Positions 18,950 through 28,996 of a stretch of DNA of 64,000 bases are shown here, piece by piece. The notes below the pieces were generated by a model. The model ran no database searches and was not told the DNA's origin. It saw only the letters and a program-made list of their open reading frames with translations. Origin of the DNA: Methanobrevibacter sp. (GTDB taxonomy: Archaea > Methanobacteriota > Methanobacteria > Methanobacteriales > Methanobacteriaceae); NCBI GenBank assembly GCA_017473945.1, contig JAFUIW010000116.1, forward strand, positions 1-64,000, read 5' to 3'. The number at the start of each line of letters is the position of its first letter. Positions within the stretch are counted from its first letter, which is position 1. Position numbers and translations under genes: made by a program.

Positions 18950-19432
18950 ATGGTTCGTGCTTATACAAGAAGAGATTACATTAGAAAAACCCCAAATTCA
19001 AGAATTGTACAATATGATATGGGTAATTTAAAAGATGAATTTCCTGTTTCATTAAGTTTAGCTGTAAAAAAACCAGCTCAAATTAGACACAACTCTTTAG
19101 AAGCTGCAAGGATTGCTTCTAACAGATTAATGCAAAGAGCTGCTGGTAGAATGGGATACCACTTAAAATTAAGAGTATATCCTCACCAAATCGTAAGGGA
19201 AAACCCAATGGCAACTGGTGCAGGTGCGGATAGGGTACAAAGTGGTATGAGAAATGCATTTGGTAAACCGATTAGTGTCGAAGCTATCGTTAAAAAAGAT
19301 CAAAGAATAATCACTATCGATTGCCAAGAAAAAAACTTTGAACAAGCTAAAGTTGCATTAAAAAGAGCAGGTATGAAATTACCAGTTCCATGTAAAATTG
19401 TTGTCGACAAAGGTGCAGAATTAATTAAATAA
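18950..19432 (+). CDS. rpl10e: 50S ribosomal protein L10e (uL16)
   Basis: The 160-aa protein is archaeal L10e, the counterpart of bacterial L16, near the peptidyl transferase centre. It begins [20 protein letters not shown] and carries [15 protein letters not shown], which is characteristic of the family. CGGAGGAATAAT precedes the ATG. The 236-base upstream gap is very AT-rich and includes TATA-like TTTTATATAG sequences. The stop lies in an AATTAATT-type palindrome followed by a T run, a plausible terminator. Confidence 0.96.
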   Translation: MVRAYTRRDYIRKTPNSRIVQYDMGNLKDEFPVSLSLAVKKPAQIRHNSLEAARIASNRLMQRAAGRMGYHLKLRVYPHQIVRENPMATGAGADRVQSGMRNAFGKPISVEAIVKKDQRIITIDCQEKNFEQAKVALKRAGMKLPVPCKIVVDKGAELIK

Positions 19433-19609
19433 TTTTAATTAATTTTTTTACTCTTTTTTTTAATCTATTTTTATTATTGCTTTTTTTCTAATTTTTATAA
19501 TTAAATATTTAAACATTAAAATTTATAGTAATATACATATTATTGGTGATGTTTTTTTATCCAAACTATTGTCAATTGAATATGTGTTTATACCAAGAGG
19601 TTTTATTTT

Positions 19610-21883
19610 ATGTATGTTGTAAAATTTGAGGATTTAAGTAAATCTGATATTGGAATTGCAGGTGGAAAAGGTGCTAATTTGGGTGAATTAACTCAAGCGG
19701 GCATTCCAGTACCGCCAGGTTTTGTAGTAACTGCACAGGCATATGAAAAGTTCATGGATGAAGCAGGAATTAATGACAGCGTCATGCAAATTCTTGATGA
19801 AATTGATATTAATGATACTAAAGCTCTTCAAGCGGCAGCTGAAAAAATAAAAAGTATTATTATTGAAGCTCCTATCCCAGAAGATTTAGTTTTATTTATT
19901 CGTGAGTTTTATAATGAACTTTGTCAAAGGGTCGGTGAAGATGACACTGATGTAGCTATTAGATCTTCAGCTACTGCAGAGGATTTACCTGAAGCTTCAT
20001 TTGCAGGTCAACAAGATACCTTCTTGCACGTTTCCGGTGATGATGAAGTAATTGAATACATCAGAAAATGTTGGGCATCTTTATTTGAAGCAAGAGCTAT
20101 CTTCTACAGGGAAGAAAATAACTTTGAACATTCTAAAGTTTACATTGCTGTTGTTGTTCAAAAAATGGCTATTGCAGATAAAGCAGGTGTAATGTTTACA
20201 GTAAATCCATCCACTGGTGAAGAAATTGCTTTAATTGAAGGATCATGGGGTCTTGGTGAAGCTGTTGTGTCCGGTGATGTAACTCCTGATAATTATCAAG
20301 TTGATAAAAAAGATAATGAAATTATCAATGTAACAATTAGTGATAAAAAAGTAATGTACACTAATGATGAAAATGGAACAAGTGTTAAAGTTGAAGTTCC
20401 TGAAGATATGAGAAATGCAAGAGTTTTATCTGATGAAGAGCTCATTGAATTGACTGAAATGGGTAAAAGAGTTCAAGCTCATTATGGTGAACCAATGGAT
20501 ACTGAATGGGCATTTGAAAGAGATAACTTATTCTTATTGCAAGCTAGGCCAATCACTACTTTAGGTGATGCTCCTGCTGAGGAAGATTCTGATGTCGGTG
20601 AAACTGGTGATGTTCTTGTAAAGGGTCTTGGTGCAAGTCCGGGTATGGCAACCGGTAAAGTTAAAATCGTTTTAGACATTGATGAGTTGGACAAAATCAA
20701 AGATGGCGACATTATGGTTACCACCATGACCACTCCTGATATGGTTCCAGCTATGAGAAGAGCTAGCGGAATTGTTACAGATGAGGGCGGTGTAACTTGT
20801 CATGCATCCATTATTTCCCGTGAACTAGGAATTCCATGTGTTGTAGGAACTGGTAACGCTACAACCACTTTAGAAGAAAATATTGGTGTTACTTTAGACG
20901 GTAAAAAAGGATTAGTATTTGAAGGAATTTCTGAAGCTAAAGAAGAAGCTCCAACAGTAGCTAATGTTGAAGCAGCTCCTATTATAACTGTAACTGAAGT
21001 TAAAGCTAATGTAAGTATGCCTGAAGCTGCAGAAAGAGCAGCTGCAACAGGTGCTGATGGTGTGGGACTTTTAAGAACAGAACACTTAATGTTAACTTCA
21101 GGTATTCACCCGGGTAAATTCATTGCAGATGGAAAAGAAGATGAATTAATTGATACAATTGCAGATAATGTGCAAATTGTAGCTGACGCATTCTATCCAA
21201 AACCAGTATGGTACAGAACTTTAGATGCTCCTACTGATGAATTTATCACATTGGAAGGTGGTGAAAACGAACCTAGGGAACACAACCCAATGCTTGGTTG
21301 GAGAGGAATCAGAAGAGAGTTGGATCAACCTGAAATCCTTAAATGTGAATTCAAAGCTATTAAGAAGTTGCATGAAAAAGGTTATGCCAACATTGGAATT
21401 ATGATTCCATTGTCACAAAATCCTGAAGAACTCAAACAAGCTACAGCGCTTTGTTCTGAAGTTGGTTTAGAACCTCATAAAGATGTGGACTTCGGTATGA
21501 TGGTTGAAATTCCAGCAGCTGCAATCATGATTGATGAGTATATTAAAATTGGTTTAGACTTTGTAAGTTTAGGAACCAACGATTTAACCCAGTATACTCT
21601 TGCAGTTGACAGGAACAATGAATTTGTAGCAAAACACTACTCCGAAGAACACCCTGCAGTAATGAAATTAATTGAAAGAACAATTAGAAAATGTGCTGAA
21701 GCAGGTGTTACTTGTAGTATTTGTGGTCAAGCAGGAAGTGTACCTCACATTGTTGAAAAACTCGTCGGATTTGGAATTACAAGTGTATCTTCAAATGCCG
21801 ATGCTATTGCTGATGTGAGAAAAACTGTTGCTAGAGCTGAACAAAAAATTATTCTTGACGCTGCTCGTAAACGTTTAGAATAA
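19610..21883 (+). CDS. ppsA: Phosphoenolpyruvate synthase
   Basis: PpsA (757 aa) converts pyruvate, ATP and water to PEP, AMP and phosphate, feeding gluconeogenesis from fixed carbon. Domains in order: N-terminal ATP-grasp part (GGKGANLGELTQAGIPVPPG; AIRSSATAEDLPEASFAGQQ), central swivelling domain with the phosphorylated His in GGVTCHASIISRELGIP near residue 400, and a C-terminal PEP-binding barrel (SLGTNDLTQYTLAVDRNN and CSICGQAGS). Full length. Monocistronic by spacing. Confidence 0.96.
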   Translation: MYVVKFEDLSKSDIGIAGGKGANLGELTQAGIPVPPGFVVTAQAYEKFMDEAGINDSVMQILDEIDINDTKALQAAAEKIKSIIIEAPIPEDLVLFIREFYNELCQRVGEDDTDVAIRSSATAEDLPEASFAGQQDTFLHVSGDDEVIEYIRKCWASLFEARAIFYREENNFEHSKVYIAVVVQKMAIADKAGVMFTVNPSTGEEIALIEGSWGLGEAVVSGDVTPDNYQVDKKDNEIINVTISDKKVMYTNDENGTSVKVEVPEDMRNARVLSDEELIELTEMGKRVQAHYGEPMDTEWAFERDNLFLLQARPITTLGDAPAEEDSDVGETGDVLVKGLGASPGMATGKVKIVLDIDELDKIKDGDIMVTTMTTPDMVPAMRRASGIVTDEGGVTCHASIISRELGIPCVVGTGNATTTLEENIGVTLDGKKGLVFEGISEAKEEAPTVANVEAAPIITVTEVKANVSMPEAAERAAATGADGVGLLRTEHLMLTSGIHPGKFIADGKEDELIDTIADNVQIVADAFYPKPVWYRTLDAPTDEFITLEGGENEPREHNPMLGWRGIRRELDQPEILKCEFKAIKKLHEKGYANIGIMIPLSQNPEELKQATALCSEVGLEPHKDVDFGMMVEIPAAAIMIDEYIKIGLDFVSLGTNDLTQYTLAVDRNNEFVAKHYSEEHPAVMKLIERTIRKCAEAGVTCSICGQAGSVPHIVEKLVGFGITSVSSNADAIADVRKTVARAEQKIILDAARKRLE

Positions 21884-21943
21884 TCTTTTTATTTCTTTTT
21901 TTTTATTTTATTTTTATATTATTTAGTTTTGATAGGGTATTTT

Positions 21944-23101
21944 ATGCAAGAAAAACCAATAGATAAAGAAATAATTATAAAAGAATTGGATGATATCCAT
22001 AAATTAGATAATGATTACTCTGAAGGTAGGATATTAGGATCAATGTGCACTGAAGCACATCCTTTTGCAAAAGAGGTTTATTGCAAATTTTTAGATACTA
22101 ATTTAGGTGATCCGGGTCTTTTTAAAGGAACCAAATTCATAGAAAATGAAGTTATCAAATCTATTGGTGAATTATTGTCTTTAGATGATGCATATGGAAA
22201 TATTGTAACTGGAGGCACTGAAGCCAATATCATGGCTATACGGGCCGCCAGAAATCATGCCAGAAAATATAAGGGAATTGTTGATGGTGAAATAATCATT
22301 CCTGAATCCGCTCATTTCTCATTTAAAAAAGCGGCAGACATGTTAAATTTAAAAATTGTTGAAGCTAAATTGGATGAAAACTATAAAATCGATGTTGATG
22401 CATTAAAAGAGGTTATTTCTGATAAAACTGTTGCAATTGTGGCCATTGCAGGAACTACTGAATTGGGTTTGATTGATCCAATTGAAGAAATTTCAAAAAT
22501 TGCATATGAAAATAACATTTATTTCCATGTCGATGCTGCATTTGGAGGTTTTTCAATTCCATTTCTAAAAGAAATAGGTTATAACTTGCCTGTTTTTGAT
22601 TTTTCTCTTCAGGGAGTTTGTTCAATTACTGTTGATCCTCATAAAATGGGGTTGGCTCCAATTCCTGCCGGTGGAATCATATTTAGAAAAGAAGAATATC
22701 TTGAGGTTATGGCGGTTGATTCTCCATATTTGACCGTTAAAACTCAATCAACAATTGTGGGAACTCGTATTGGCGCTTCATCCGCTGCCACTTATGCAAT
22801 CATGAAATATTTCGGACGGGAAGGATACCGCCAAATTGCTAAAAATTTAATGGACAACACTGAATTTTTTAAAGAAGGTCTTGAAAAAATAGGCTATGAT
22901 GTCGTTTGTGAACCTGAACTCAATATTGTAGCATTTAACCATCCTGATATTGATGCCAATGTTCTTGCTGAAAAATTGGAAAAATTAAATTGGAAAGTTT
23001 CTGTAGCTAAATGTCCGGTTGCAATTCGTGTAGTTCTAATGAATCATATTAAAAAAAGTCATTTAAAAGAATTGTTAGAAGATTTAAAAGAAATATATTA
23101 A
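21944..23101 (+). CDS. mfnA: L-tyrosine decarboxylase MfnA
   Basis: MfnA is a PLP enzyme that makes tyramine for methanofuran; some archaeal members also act on aspartate. The 385-aa protein has the fold-type I features: [20 protein letters not shown], the [10 protein letters not shown] Asp that contacts the pyridine nitrogen, and [18 protein letters not shown] with the Schiff-base Lys. ATG 21944 is preferred to a TTG at 21929. It is convergent with the mptD operon, with only 3 bases between the stops. Confidence 0.88.
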   Translation: MQEKPIDKEIIIKELDDIHKLDNDYSEGRILGSMCTEAHPFAKEVYCKFLDTNLGDPGLFKGTKFIENEVIKSIGELLSLDDAYGNIVTGGTEANIMAIRAARNHARKYKGIVDGEIIIPESAHFSFKKAADMLNLKIVEAKLDENYKIDVDALKEVISDKTVAIVAIAGTTELGLIDPIEEISKIAYENNIYFHVDAAFGGFSIPFLKEIGYNLPVFDFSLQGVCSITVDPHKMGLAPIPAGGIIFRKEEYLEVMAVDSPYLTVKTQSTIVGTRIGASSAATYAIMKYFGREGYRQIAKNLMDNTEFFKEGLEKIGYDVVCEPELNIVAFNHPDIDANVLAEKLEKLNWKVSVAKCPVAIRVVLMNHIKKSHLKELLEDLKEIY

Positions 23102-23104
23102 CTT

Positions 23105-23482
23105 TCAATCTTCTGTAATGTTTTCAACATACATCAGAGGATAATTTAACTCTTCAATGAATTCAATCCTTATGATTGCTGTAACATTTTCTACTTTTGT
23201 ATAGATTTTAACATCAAGCATGTCTCCTGTAAGGGATGTGTATTCAAATTCAGTCATTGATTCTTCTAATTTATCAAATCTGATATTTACTTTAACATCA
23301 TCTATTGCAGGCTGCAATTTTAATGATTCTTCCATACTTGTCTCTAGACTATCTTTAGTATTTTTGTTGACGGGGGTTCCAACAAATTGGTGGAATAATG
23401 CCCCCATACTTATAGCTCCCTCAAATATTGCACGTTCTCTAGTTGTTATATTTGAGAAATATTCCTTATCAACATCCATCAT
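23105..23482 (-). CDS. mptD: Archaeal dihydroneopterin aldolase MptD
   Basis: The 125-aa protein fits the MptD family, which cleaves 7,8-dihydroneopterin to 6-hydroxymethyl-dihydropterin and glycolaldehyde on the way to tetrahydromethanopterin. The stretches TTRERAIFEGAISMGALFHQ and IEELNYPLMYVENI are family-like. Its ATG overlaps the stop of the sortase gene (ATGA), so it is co-translated as the last gene of a four-gene minus-strand operon. Identified from recall of the family, without a search. Confidence 0.78.
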   Translation of the reverse strand: MMDVDKEYFSNITTRERAIFEGAISMGALFHQFVGTPVNKNTKDSLETSMEESLKLQPAIDDVKVNIRFDKLEESMTEFEYTSLTGDMLDVKIYTKVENVTAIIRIEFIEELNYPLMYVENITED

Positions 23483-24201
23483 ATTCCTCCATTTAAAAAG
23501 ATTATCTTATCATATATAAGCTCAGATGGAATTGGATTGATACAGCAATACAGTAAAACTACTACAATAATCAATACGGTTGCAAAAATATACATTCTTT
23601 GATCTTTTGGGTAGAAATAACTCAATACAAATCCAATTACTAAAAATATGGCTGTAATTATAAGTGCATTAGATTCTTGAGGGTTGCTGCTAATAATCTC
23701 ATTGTTTATAGGATTAGTGCTGTTTAACTCTCCCTGAATAATCAGTCTGTTTTCAGTAGACCCTATAGGATCACATGTAATTAGATACAAATAATTTCCA
23801 CCTTCTACTGCATTGAGCTGGTAGTCTGCAGGAACCACTGTGGAGTTAATAACATTATAATTCAATTCTCCTATTCCTGGCCATTCCAGAAGTAGAGTAT
23901 CACCATTTGATATCTCATTGAGTCTTAAAAATGGTGAACCCTGCAGTGTTCTATGTCCAAATAACAGCACATCACCGCTTAAAGGCTTATATGATGTAGG
24001 TTCATGCAACACTCCCTGAGATAATGATACATTGTTGATTTTTTCATTAACTCCAATTGAGGGTATTACAATTGCAGGGGCTTCAATATTTTTTTCTGCA
24101 ACTATTTTTGAAGAGAAATAGTTGACTTCACCCATTGCATATAACCCGATTATGAGCAGGCATATGATAACAATTATAGTTGTAATAGTCGGTCTGTTCA
24201 T
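23479..24201 (-). CDS. Class D/E-like sortase
   Basis: This 240-aa protein has an N-terminal membrane anchor and an extracytoplasmic sortase domain: the catalytic His in LLFGHRTLQGSPF near residue 82, the Cys in YLYLITCDPIGSTENR near residue 143, and the Arg in the same segment. Near residues 175-225 further hydrophobic helices occur, giving a second membrane region. Sortases anchor surface proteins by transpeptidation; in pseudomurein methanogens the likely clients are adhesin-like proteins, but none is encoded here. It is encoded with mptD, a SAF-like membrane protein and a lipid synthase. Confidence 0.85.
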   Translation of the reverse strand: MNRPTITTIIVIICLLIIGLYAMGEVNYFSSKIVAEKNIEAPAIVIPSIGVNEKINNVSLSQGVLHEPTSYKPLSGDVLLFGHRTLQGSPFLRLNEISNGDTLLLEWPGIGELNYNVINSTVVPADYQLNAVEGGNYLYLITCDPIGSTENRLIIQGELNSTNPINNEIISSNPQESNALIITAIFLVIGFVLSYFYPKDQRMYIFATVLIIVVVLLYCCINPIPSELIYDKIIFLNGGI

Positions 24202-24237
24202 ATTATCATTTTTGTTGTAATATTATATAATAATTTT

Positions 24238-25401
24238 TCAATTGTTGTATGTTGTATAAATTTCATTGTACATCCATTTGGGAGCATGTGATGTTGGAAT
24301 AGTCAATACAATGTTTTCCATATTGTTTATAACAAAATTTACCTTATCTTCAGGTGTTTCAATTAAAAGCATATACTGAGCATCTAAATCACCCAAGTTG
24401 ATTTGCCGTTCATAATTGGATAATTTAACACCATAATCATTAAGCATTTCAACTGTTTCATTTTCATCATATCCCTTTATTATTGACCCTTTTAAAAGTT
24501 CCAATACGTTTGATGAAAAACTTTTTGTGTTTTCTTTTGGATAGGTTTCATTTCCTTTCACATGAACTCTGGATTTGGAATACTCGGAATCAATTTCTCC
24601 ATTTTCTTCATATCTCATTATTGACAGTACTGTACATCCGCTTATTTCTGGGCTGGTGTTGTTGCCTGTGAGGTTATCATCAGTGTAATTGGAATTTAAA
24701 TAAACGTCCACTACGCTTCCCACATTTATTAAACCAGCTCCTGCCTGAAGTCTGGAAACTAGAATAGGCACTGAAACTGTATTCGGTGTTTCAAATTTAA
24801 TTTTAGATAACACTGTTGCATCGTTTTGACTAACGATTTTCATAGCTTCCTCGCTATTCATTATCACATCCTTACTTTCATTTCCATAAACAACCATGGT
24901 TCTGTTGAATTTATCTTGGTTGGCATGAATTGATTTTTTATGGAATGATTTCCAGTCCTTCGTAGCGGATGTTAGAATATTTATGCTTTCTAATTCTTCA
25001 GGACTTCTTGCATCATTGATTTTATTTTCTAGAACCAATTCGTTTGGTGAAGTTACTAATGGTCCTGAATACAAATCATGAAGTTCATTTAATTTTTCAG
25101 TTCTTAGGAGTGATAGCTCTTCCTGTTGGGGTTGGTAAATTAAGAAATAATATGCTGAAATAATCAATGTGGATAATATTAGGATTGTGATAATTATCCC
25201 AATTTTCCTTTTTTGTTCATCTTCGGTTATTTTTGTAGTTTTTGGATTTAAATAAACTCCAATTTTATGGTTAAGTTTTTTCAATGGACTTAATTCATCT
25301 TTTTTTGAAGGTTTTGGGAGATTATTCTCTTTATATTGTTCTTTAATATCTTTTGTTTCATCAAAACCTTTTGGAAATAATGGATCTCTTGGTTTGGTCA
25401 T
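24238..25401 (-). CDS. Single-pass membrane protein with SAF-like domain, possible DUF515
   Basis: The 387-aa protein has a charged N-terminal 75 residues, one membrane helix around residues 75-95, and an external region. Within the latter, residues 170-250 (MNSEEAMKIVSQNDATVLSK, then VPILVSRLQAGAGLINVGSV) resemble a SAF-type beta-clip domain as in CpaB-like proteins. It may belong to the methanogen family DUF515, but I am not sure. GGAGT before ATG 25401 supports this start over 25440. Its place in one operon with a sortase points to the cell surface. Confidence 0.55.
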   Translation of the reverse strand: MTKPRDPLFPKGFDETKDIKEQYKENNLPKPSKKDELSPLKKLNHKIGVYLNPKTTKITEDEQKRKIGIIITILILSTLIISAYYFLIYQPQQEELSLLRTEKLNELHDLYSGPLVTSPNELVLENKINDARSPEELESINILTSATKDWKSFHKKSIHANQDKFNRTMVVYGNESKDVIMNSEEAMKIVSQNDATVLSKIKFETPNTVSVPILVSRLQAGAGLINVGSVVDVYLNSNYTDDNLTGNNTSPEISGCTVLSIMRYEENGEIDSEYSKSRVHVKGNETYPKENTKSFSSNVLELLKGSIIKGYDENETVEMLNDYGVKLSNYERQINLGDLDAQYMLLIETPEDKVNFVINNMENIVLTIPTSHAPKWMYNEIYTTYNN

Positions 25402-25445
25402 TTTTCTACTCCTAATGCTTATTAAAAGTAGATGGATCAATTTAA

Positions 25446-26150
25446 TTAATTGACGTAATGTTTAATTAAATTAATTAAAAGGTAGTATAAGCAGAATAAT
25501 AACAATAATAGTGCTGGTATATTAATATTAAATAAAATAATTTTGAATGGGAGAATTAACAAAACGATTAGTATAACTGATATTGCAAGAATTGGCATGT
25601 TGTCAAATTTCGGATAAATGATTGTGCTGATCATTATTAATGAGATTATAACGCTCAATATTAATGCAAGATATTCGTTATATAATCCGCTTAGATAAAA
25701 TGTAGATAAAATAAAAGCGATTCCAGGTATTGGAAATCCAATAAAATCTTTTGAGTTTATTTTATCTGCAGTTATATTGTATCTTGTCAATCTCAAAATT
25801 CCACAAATAACAATTAATAAACTAACGATTATTACTACTGGTTGAATAATAGTTGATGTGGTGTTAATAGTAGAATATACGAATATTGCTGGTGCTACAC
25901 CAAATGAAATTCCGTCGGATAATGAATCGATATTCTTTCCAAATCCAAATGTGTCATTTCTATTGGTTTTTCTTGCTACCCAACCATCTACTGAGTCAAA
26001 CATGATTGCAAATATCATTAGCAATGCTGCTAATTCAAAATTATTGTTAATTGAACTTATGATGGATAGAAATCCGCAACTCATGTTGCATAATGATATT
26101 ATGTCTGATATTGCGATAAAGTTCTTCATGTTTGCATCTTCAATTTTCAT
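25446..26150 (-). CDS. pssA: Archaetidylserine synthase (CDP-alcohol phosphatidyltransferase)
   Basis: The 234-aa polytopic membrane protein carries the CDP-alcohol phosphatidyltransferase motif DG-x2-AR-x8-G-x3-D-x3-D as DGWVARKTNRNDTFGFGKNI followed by DSLSD (residues 49-73). In Methanobacteriales the closest role is transfer of an archaetidyl group from CDP-archaeol to L-serine. Several membrane helices follow. GAGGT precedes ATG 26150. It heads the pssA, SAF-like, sortase, mptD operon. Substrate choice is inferred from family, not proven. Confidence 0.82.
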   Translation of the reverse strand: MKIEDANMKNFIAISDIISLCNMSCGFLSIISSINNNFELAALLMIFAIMFDSVDGWVARKTNRNDTFGFGKNIDSLSDGISFGVAPAIFVYSTINTTSTIIQPVVIIVSLLIVICGILRLTRYNITADKINSKDFIGFPIPGIAFILSTFYLSGLYNEYLALILSVIISLIMISTIIYPKFDNMPILAISVILIVLLILPFKIILFNINIPALLLLLFCLYYLLINLIKHYVN

Positions 26151-26535
26151 GTTTAACCTCAGTAATACTTTTTAGTTTATATGTTATTAACTTTTGCTTC
26201 GTTTTCTCGGTATTATTATGTATATCTGTATTTAATTATTTATAATTGTTATTTTGTGACAGTTATAGTATTTTTTCCGATTTTTTAATATTTACTTCTT
26301 CTATGTGTATTTTTTTTAATAATTTCGTGTCATAATTTAGTTTGATTAAAAAAATTGAGATTAACTAATTAATTTTGAAAAATTAACCTTAAAAGATAAA
26401 ATATATATAATAATATTTTTAATAAATATTAATTGTTAAACTATAAACGAGTGGCTATTAAATCAATTTTATATTTAAATTTTAAGTCATTTATTTTTAG
26501 TTATTGAACTTAATATTAATGTAGTGAGTAGTTAA
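26151..26535 (+). other. Divergent intergenic region with promoters
   Basis: This 385-base gap lies between pssA (minus) and the 26536 gene (plus). It is very AT-rich and holds no credible ORF or RNA gene. A TATA-like tract AAAATATATATAATA near 26398-26412 could drive the plus-strand operon, leaving a leader of about 100 nt. Confidence 0.4.
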
Positions 26536-27174
26536 ATGATTGAAGATAATATACGGGTTCTTAGACAAGCTGCAATGGTCACCACAGATAGCAATTATAA
26601 GATTGAAAAATCTTGGTGTGTTATTGCAGGTAATGTTGATTTAGTTGATGAAATGGCTTATGAGGCGATTTTGTCCAATGCTAATGTTAAGATATTATTC
26701 AGAGAACATGTTGTATTAAAAGAAGGTAAATTGGATAAAACATTTGATTTTATCATGATTTATGGCAATTCTATAGTAATCAATGATTTTAAAAATCAAA
26801 CTACACGACGTGGTGGCGCTTATGTTCAGATACTGCGCAAATATTTGTCTGATGAACCTAATGTGATGGTATTTGTTGCACCTGAAGATGTGATTAAATC
26901 CACTATTTCAACAATAGGCAAATCCAAGATACCATTTAAAATTCTTCAGAAGTCTCAAACTACCAGTTTCATTAATGTTGACATAAGTAATGAAGTTAGG
27001 TTACCAAATTTCAACAAATCTGCTTTGAAACCTTTCTATAATGCAAATGAAGTTGTTTTAACAACTGTTCTTGTTTCTGTCGAGAAAAATGAGCATGTTG
27101 GAAAAATTCAAAGCATAGCTACATCTAATAAGGTATTCGTTATAGATTTTAAAGATATTGTAACGGAGGAATAA
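26536..27174 (+). CDS. Conserved-type protein of unknown function upstream of the MreB-like gene
   Basis: The 212-aa soluble protein has no motif I recognise. It alternates hydrophobic strands and helices (SWCVIAGNVDLVDEMAYEAI, FDFIMIYGNSIVINDFKNQT) and lacks membrane segments. Its stop is two bases before the ATG of the MreB-like gene and a GGAGG site for that gene lies in its last codons, so the two are co-translated and probably functionally linked. A partner or regulator of the filament protein is a guess. Confidence 0.7.
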   Translation: MIEDNIRVLRQAAMVTTDSNYKIEKSWCVIAGNVDLVDEMAYEAILSNANVKILFREHVVLKEGKLDKTFDFIMIYGNSIVINDFKNQTTRRGGAYVQILRKYLSDEPNVMVFVAPEDVIKSTISTIGKSKIPFKILQKSQTTSFINVDISNEVRLPNFNKSALKPFYNANEVVLTTVLVSVEKNEHVGKIQSIATSNKVFVIDFKDIVTEE

Positions 27175-27176
27175 TC

Positions 27177-28250
27177 ATGAATATTTTTGGAAAAGAAGAG
27201 GAAGAACCACAAGTTGATGATACCAGAGTCATTAGCAATAGTCTCGGAATTGATTTAGGAACTTTAAACACAGTTATCGCAAAACCTTCTGGTGATAAAT
27301 TTGATTTATATCAAATTCCATCAGTTGTAGCTGTAAAAAAAGATGATCCATCTGAAGTTTTGGCAGTTGGTGAAGAAGCTAAAAGGATGCTTGGAAGGAC
27401 TCCTGAAGATATTCTAGCAGTAAGACCTTTGAAAAAAGGAGTAATTGAAAATGTTGTACAGGCACAAGCATTACTCATTAAAGCAATGCAAATTGGTATT
27501 AATGAGGGTGAAAGTGTTGGCAGGATAGTTATTGGTATTCCTGGTGATGCGTCTGAAGTGGAAAAAAATGCTGCTGAAGAGATTGGCAGAAAAGCCGGTG
27601 CTCAAAATATATTAGTTATCAGTGAAGGTTTAGCAGCCGCAATTGGAGCTGGATTGCCTATTGCAGAACCAAATGGTACAATGGTTGTAGATATTGGTGC
27701 AGGTTCAATAGATATTGTAGTTATTTCTCTTGGAGGTATTAATGATATCGAAACTGTTAGATGTGGTGGTGACGATATTGATAACAGAATCGTTGAACTT
27801 GTTGCAGAAAAATATGATGTAGCTATTGGTATTCATGATGCGGAATCTGCAAAAATGGAAGTTGGTATGGTTCACTGTTCTGAACAACTTGAAAACTTAA
27901 GTGTTGAAGTTATTGGTAAATCTTTAGAAACTAATAGGCCTAAAAAAGTCATTATTGATTCAATGTTAGTTGCTGAAGCTGTAGAACCATTCATGCAACA
28001 AATTGTTGGCGGATTAAATATAATTCTTGAAAGATTATCTCCAGAATTGATGATGGGAGTTTATAATAATTCCGTTGCTGTCGGTGGAAGTTCAAGACTC
28101 CGTGGTGTTAAAGAAAGAATTTTTGATGAAATTGGAATCCCAATAGAAATTTCAGAAGATCCAATGACTGTTGTTGCAAAAGTTACTGCTATCGTTGCTG
28201 CAGAACCACTTGCATTAGAACCTGAAGTCCGTCTCAGGGCTATGAAATAA
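27177..28250 (+). CDS. MreB-like actin-family protein
   Basis: The 357-aa protein has the full actin/Hsp70 ATPase core: phosphate-1 loop GIDLGTLNTVIAKP near residue 24, phosphate-2 loop MVVDIGAGSIDIVVISLGG near residue 170, and the adenosine motif VAVGGSSRLRGVKERIFDEI near residue 302. It lacks the Hsp70 substrate domain, and its length matches MreB. MreB relatives are known in pseudomurein methanogens, where a role in wall growth is suspected. A charged N-terminal extension of about 20 residues precedes the core. Confidence 0.8.
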   Translation: MNIFGKEEEEPQVDDTRVISNSLGIDLGTLNTVIAKPSGDKFDLYQIPSVVAVKKDDPSEVLAVGEEAKRMLGRTPEDILAVRPLKKGVIENVVQAQALLIKAMQIGINEGESVGRIVIGIPGDASEVEKNAAEEIGRKAGAQNILVISEGLAAAIGAGLPIAEPNGTMVVDIGAGSIDIVVISLGGINDIETVRCGGDDIDNRIVELVAEKYDVAIGIHDAESAKMEVGMVHCSEQLENLSVEVIGKSLETNRPKKVIIDSMLVAEAVEPFMQQIVGGLNIILERLSPELMMGVYNNSVAVGGSSRLRGVKERIFDEIGIPIEISEDPMTVVAKVTAIVAAEPLALEPEVRLRAMK

Positions 28251-28291
28251 ATATTATTATTTATTTCTTTTTTTTACTTTTTTTGATTTTT

Positions 28292-28906
28292 ATGGATATT
28301 TTAGGCATTGATGAGGCTGGAAGGGGATCTGTTTTAGGGCCTATGGTTATTGCTGGAGTAATAGTTCCTGAAAAGATGGAAAAAGTCTTAGAGCGTATGG
28401 GTGTGAAAGATTCTAAAAGATTGACTCCAAACAGAAGAACAATTTTATCCCGCAAGCTTAAAAAAATGTTTGAATACGAGATTGTTGTCATCACAGCTCG
28501 TGAAATTGATGAAATGCGCGCTGATGGAATAAATCTCAATGAAATAGAAAAAAATGCTATGGAATCAATTTTAATAAAAATGAATCCTGAAAAAGCCATT
28601 GTTGATGCTGTTGATGTTAAAGCGGAACGTTTTCAAAATAATTTATGTAATGACACTGGCATTAATGTTATCGCCGAACATAAGGCGGATGATAAATATA
28701 TTGAAGTTAGTGCAGCTTCAATTATTGCTAAAGCTGAACGTGATGATCAAATTGCACAAATTAACAAAGAATTTATTAAATCTGGTGGTATAGGTTCAGG
28801 TTATCCTTCAGATCCAAAAACAAAAGAGTTTTTAACTCATTATACTTATGATGAAATGCCTGATTTTGTAAGAAGGTCATGGGCTACGGTAGCTAAATTG
28901 AAATAA
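28292..28906 (+). CDS. rnhB: Ribonuclease HII
   Basis: RNase HII (204 aa) cleaves RNA in RNA-DNA hybrids and at misincorporated ribonucleotides. The motif GIDEAGRGSVLGPMVIAG at the N-terminus, VDAVDV near residue 108, and KADDKYIEVSAASIIAKAER carry the acidic catalytic residues. ATG 28292 is favoured over TTG 28283, giving MDILGIDEAGRG. Confidence 0.95.
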   Translation: MDILGIDEAGRGSVLGPMVIAGVIVPEKMEKVLERMGVKDSKRLTPNRRTILSRKLKKMFEYEIVVITAREIDEMRADGINLNEIEKNAMESILIKMNPEKAIVDAVDVKAERFQNNLCNDTGINVIAEHKADDKYIEVSAASIIAKAERDDQIAQINKEFIKSGGIGSGYPSDPKTKEFLTHYTYDEMPDFVRRSWATVAKLK

Positions 28907-28996
28907 TTTCAACTCTTTTTAAATAATATTTAAGTATATGGAATAATAAATCTATTCTTATAAAATTTTCGATATAATATTATATAGAGGATGAAA

